50,509 nt of DNA. It comes from Bryobacterales bacterium (GTDB lineage Bacteria; Acidobacteriota; Terriglobia; Bryobacterales; Bryobacteraceae). This document shows positions 47,965-50,509 of this stretch, piece after piece. The position numbers and the translations under genes were made by a program. The stretch covers positions 1 to 50,509 of the forward strand of contig JADZGD010000002.1 of assembly GCA_020854055.1 (NCBI GenBank), written 5' to 3'. The stretch's first letter is position 1. The number at the start of each line of letters is the position of its first letter. A model generated the notes under the pieces. It ran no database searches and was not told the origin of the DNA. It saw only the letters and a program-made list of their open reading frames with translations.

Positions 47965-49295
47965 TCCGTATCGCCAACGGACAGGGCTTCTGGGGCGATT
48001 GGCTGGAGGCACCGGTGCGGTTGGTGGAGGATGGCCCGCTGGACTATCTGACGCTGGACTATCTGGCCGAAGTCACGATGTCGATTCTCCAGAAACAGCG
48101 CCAAAAAGATCCTCTGCTTGGATATGCAACGGACTTCCCGCCGCTGATGGGACGGATTGCGCACACGCTCAAGCAACGCCATGTCCGGGTGGTGGCCAAT
48201 GCAGGCGGAGTGAATCCGGCCGCTTGTGCTCGTGCGGTACGGCGGTTGGCGCCGGAGCTGAAGATCGCTGTCGTCGCGGGAGACGACCTGCTTCCACGCA
48301 TTGACGAACTGTTCGCGGCCGGCCACTCGTTTGAGAACATGGAAACAGGACAGCCGCTTGCCGCGTTCCGGCCGCGCATTCGCAGCGCCAACGCCTACCT
48401 TGGTGCATTCCCCATCGCCCAGGCACTGGCAACCGGAGCCGATGTTGTCATCACGGGCCGCTGCGCCGATGCCGCGCTGAGCCTGGGGCCGAGCATCTTC
48501 GAATTTGGCTGGCGTCAAGACGACCTCGATCTTCTCGCAGCCGGTGTCGCCGCCGGTCACATCATCGAATGCGGGGCGCATTCCACGGGCGGCAACTGCC
48601 TGGATTCCTGGCAGACGGTGCCGGATATGGCGTCGATTGGCTATCCGATCATCGAGGCCGAACCGGATGGCAGCTTCGTTATTACCAAGCACGCCGCGAG
48701 CGGAGGACGGGTTTCCGAGGCCACCGTAAAGGAACAATTGGTGTATGAAATCGGCGACCCGCGCCGGTACCTCACACCCGATGTGGTGGCCGACTTCACA
48801 TCACTTCACGTGTGCCGGTTGGGCGATAACCGTGTCCGGGTGACCGGTGCTCGCGGCACCGAACGCCCGGAAAAGCTGAAAGTGTCAATCAGCTACTTCC
48901 GCGGCTACAAAGCGATTGGGACGCTGACCTACGGCGCCCCCGATGCCTACCAGAAGGCTCTCGCAGCCGACCAGATCATTCGGGAAAGGCTGGCGCGGCT
49001 GAATCTTCACTTCGACCGGATCAACAGCGAGTTCTTCGGTGTCAACGCCGTGCAGGGAGGCGTTGTGACGGCGGCTACGCCGCCGGTTGAGGTGCAGTTG
49101 CGGATCGGCGTACGGGGTGAGGATCGCGCCGCCATCGAACGATTCACCCGTGAGATGATTCCCCTCGTATTGAGCGGCCCCCCGGGAGCGACCGGTTACG
49201 GCGATGGGCGTCCCGCAGTGCGGGAGGTGATCGCCTACTGGCCGGCGCTGCTCGATCGCAGCGAGGTCCCGGCCAGCGTGGAGATTGTGCAGTGA
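47961..49295 (+). CDS. atuA: AtuA-like protein, DUF1446 domain
   Basis: A 444-residue DUF1446 protein: IANGQGFWGDW at the start, GGVNPAACA, ITGRCADAALSLGP and ECGAHSTGGNC are conserved strings of AtuA from the acyclic terpene utilisation cluster of pseudomonads. In those, one longer chain carries this domain plus a small ferredoxin-fold domain; here the second is a separate gene that overlaps by GTGA. The reaction is not established, but it always sits with acyl-CoA carboxylase genes. Confidence 0.85.
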   Translation: MIRIANGQGFWGDWLEAPVRLVEDGPLDYLTLDYLAEVTMSILQKQRQKDPLLGYATDFPPLMGRIAHTLKQRHVRVVANAGGVNPAACARAVRRLAPELKIAVVAGDDLLPRIDELFAAGHSFENMETGQPLAAFRPRIRSANAYLGAFPIAQALATGADVVITGRCADAALSLGPSIFEFGWRQDDLDLLAAGVAAGHIIECGAHSTGGNCLDSWQTVPDMASIGYPIIEAEPDGSFVITKHAASGGRVSEATVKEQLVYEIGDPRRYLTPDVVADFTSLHVCRLGDNRVRVTGARGTERPEKLKVSISYFRGYKAIGTLTYGAPDAYQKALAADQIIRERLARLNLHFDRINSEFFGVNAVQGGVVTAATPPVEVQLRIGVRGEDRAAIERFTREMIPLVLSGPPGATGYGDGRPAVREVIAYWPALLDRSEVPASVEIVQ

Positions 49296-49630
49296 AGATC
49301 CCACTGTCGAGAATCGCCCATGCTCGCTCCGGCGATAAAGGGGATCTCTGTAACATCGGCGTGATCGCCCATCGCGAGCGGGATTATCCCATCCTGGTGC
49401 GTACGCTAACCGCGGAGCGCGTAAAGGAATATTTCGGTTGCCTGGTCTTAGGACCTATCGAACGGTATGAGCTGCCAAATCTGGGAGCGCTCAATTTCGT
49501 GCTTCACCAGGCGCTGGATGGCGGCGGCACCATTTCCTTGCGAACCGATGCCCAAGGGAAGGCCTTTGGCGGAGCCATTTTGTTAATGGAGGTAGAGGTC
49601 GATGAGCGGGAACTTGATCCTCAGCCGTGA
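49292..49630 (+). CDS. AtuA C-terminal ferredoxin-fold protein (split part of AtuA)
   Basis: A 112-residue protein matching the small C-terminal domain of AtuA: HARSGDKGDLCNIGVIA, VLGPIERYELPNLGALNFVL and LDGGGTISLRTDAQGK. GTG start overlapping the DUF1446 stop. Both parts probably form one complex. Its last 29 bases overlap the enoyl-CoA hydratase gene. Confidence 0.85.
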   Translation: MKIPLSRIAHARSGDKGDLCNIGVIAHRERDYPILVRTLTAERVKEYFGCLVLGPIERYELPNLGALNFVLHQALDGGGTISLRTDAQGKAFGGAILLMEVEVDERELDPQP

Positions 49631-50369
49631 TGGCCGCCTGCTCCATGTCACCTTGAATCGGCCGGCCAAGAGGAACGCGCTGAACTCTGCGCTGTGCCGC
49701 GAATTAGTAAGTGCGCTGGCGGAAGGCGAAGCAGACCGCCGAATCGGCGCTATCCTTCTCGATGCCGCCGGAGAAGTGTTTTGCGCCGGTATGGATCTGG
49801 ATGAGGCGACCGCACCGGGCGCGGCCGAGGCCAACACCGTTCACGAGGAGTTGTTCACCATTGGAACAAGGCTGCGCAAGCCACTCGTGGCGGCGGTGCG
49901 CGGCGCCGCTCTCGGCGGCGGGCTTGGCCTGGCCGCCAACGCTCATATTACGGTAGCGGCTCTGGATTCCCGGTTCGGGCTCACGGAGATCCGTCTCGGC
50001 CTATGGCCATTCGTGGTTTATCGTGCCGTCGTCGCAGCCGTAGGTGAACGAAGAGCCTTGGAATTAAGCCTGACAGGACGCATTTTCCCCTCAACCGAGG
50101 CGCTGCAGTACGGTCTCATACACCAGGTGGCTCCCGCAAGCGAGGTTGCCGGACGAGCCTCGCAACTGGCGCGTACGGTTGCCACGATGAGTCCGGAGGC
50201 GGTAGAGCGCGGTCTCACGTTTGTGAGAGCGTCGCAGGGCAAGACGTGGCCCGAAACCGGAGCGCTGGCAGATCGCGCGCGCCGGGCGGCGTTTGAAAGC
50301 CCGGATTTTCGTGAGGGAGTCCGCGCTTTCAAGGAGAAACGAGCCCCCCGCTGGCCGTCAGCCGGTTAG
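49602..50369 (+). CDS. Enoyl-CoA hydratase/isomerase family protein
   Basis: A 255-residue crotonase-fold enzyme. LNRPAKRNALNSAL, FCAGMDLDE and RGAALGGGLGLAANAHI give the oxyanion-hole and CoA-binding regions; AALDSRFGLTEIRLGLWP is the second catalytic segment, though the usual catalytic Glu pair is not fully clear. It adds water to, or moves a double bond in, an enoyl-CoA, here most likely the product of the carboxylase branch. GGAGGT before the ATG is a strong ribosome site. Last gene of the unit. Confidence 0.88.
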   Translation: MSGNLILSRDGRLLHVTLNRPAKRNALNSALCRELVSALAEGEADRRIGAILLDAAGEVFCAGMDLDEATAPGAAEANTVHEELFTIGTRLRKPLVAAVRGAALGGGLGLAANAHITVAALDSRFGLTEIRLGLWPFVVYRAVVAAVGERRALELSLTGRIFPSTEALQYGLIHQVAPASEVAGRASQLARTVATMSPEAVERGLTFVRASQGKTWPETGALADRARRAAFESPDFREGVRAFKEKRAPRWPSAG

Positions 50370-50400
50370 ATTCGGCCGGCTCAGCCGGACAAAGAAAGCC

Positions 50401-50434
50401 AAAGGCCCCGCGGCGGGGTAAGCCGGGCGGGGCC
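50401..50434 (-). terminator. Terminator downstream of the rRNA operon
   Basis: On the minus strand, GGCCCCG (50434-50428) pairs with CGGGGCC (50410-50404) and is followed by TTT and a T-rich stretch. It is placed right after the 5S gene, as expected. Confidence 0.7.
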
Positions 50435-50449
50435 AGATGGGAGATTGAA

Positions 50450-50509
50450 TCGGGCGACGTCCTACTCTCCCACGCACTTGCGCGCGCAGTACCATCGGGG
50501 CTGAGGGGC
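50450..50509 (-). rRNA. rrf: 5S ribosomal RNA, 3' half (partial)
   Basis: The minus strand reads CCCCGATGGTACTGC, then GTGGGAGAGTAGGACG and ends in GTCGCCCG, the standard 3' half of bacterial 5S rRNA. The 5' half and presumably 23S and 16S lie beyond the right edge. Confidence 0.93.

Overview
The window looks like a high-GC chromosomal segment of an acidobacterium, probably of the Solibacter/Bryobacter type. This is inferred from gene content: a VWA protein of the 'VWFA-related acidobacterial' kind, a GH28-like Tat protein, many zinc-ribbon proteins and a DUF1080-like membrane protein. A 16S or marker-gene search would be needed to confirm it. The organism seems able to live with little oxygen: it carries a nitrate reductase locus and an oxygen-sensitive-type activase/dehydratase pair. 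Most genes are housekeeping or metabolic. I see no prophage, CRISPR array, transposase or tRNA gene.

Layout. 1-4713 (minus): a tightly overlapping unit of Rrf2-type Fe-S regulator, membrane-tethered diheme cytochrome c and narG (cut by the window edge), with a strong promoter whose -10 lies in a perfect palindrome. 5083-8408 (plus): class III aminotransferase, Gfo/Idh/MocA oxidoreductase, then a short secreted toxin-like protein and an overlapping small partner that may be its immunity protein. 8443-9828: divergent zinc-ribbon/jelly-roll membrane protein and Smr protein. 10086-13709: pyruvate dehydrogenase E1 (aceE) and an ornithine-cyclodeaminase-family protein. 13751-15464: two small zinc proteins and a secreted lectin/DUF3011 protein. 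15490-17428: orphan [2Fe-2S] subunit and threonine synthase. 17425-25903: GH28-like protein, YycJ-type hydrolase, SurA-like PPIase, YhaM-like exonuclease, BlaI-type regulator, HAD phosphatase, MFS exporter, VWA protein.

25942-31289 (minus): a large double activase and a 2-hydroxyacyl-CoA dehydratase-like partner. 31677-41662: sulfatase-fold protein with a degenerate active site, TPR protein, coiled-coil zinc-ribbon protein, EF-G-like GTPase, MltD-type transglycosylase, a histone-H1-like acidic/basic protein, a small conserved-looking protein, HipA-like kinase, class IV aminotransferase and a double zinc-ribbon protein. 41663-42444 holds no convincing gene; 41692-42292 is bounded by 11-bp perfect inverted repeats and is rich in small hairpins, making it the best candidate for an undescribed structured RNA or mobile remnant. 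42445-46235 (minus): AI-2E-family transporter, HupE-like protein, GAF protein and BNR/YCF48 propeller protein in one run. 46351-50369 (plus): acyl-CoA carboxylase beta subunit, AtuA-like protein split in two, and enoyl-CoA hydratase, an acyl-CoA degradation operon of the Atu/Liu kind. 50450-50509 is the 3' half of a 5S rRNA on the minus strand, so an rRNA operon lies just beyond the right edge.

Working together: the nitrate reductase unit is regulator, electron carrier and enzyme; the right-hand operon feeds carboxylation and hydration of branched acyl-CoA; other genes handle central carbon entry (aceE), threonine synthesis, envelope folding and wall turnover. All functions are predictions from sequence reading; no similarity search was possible.
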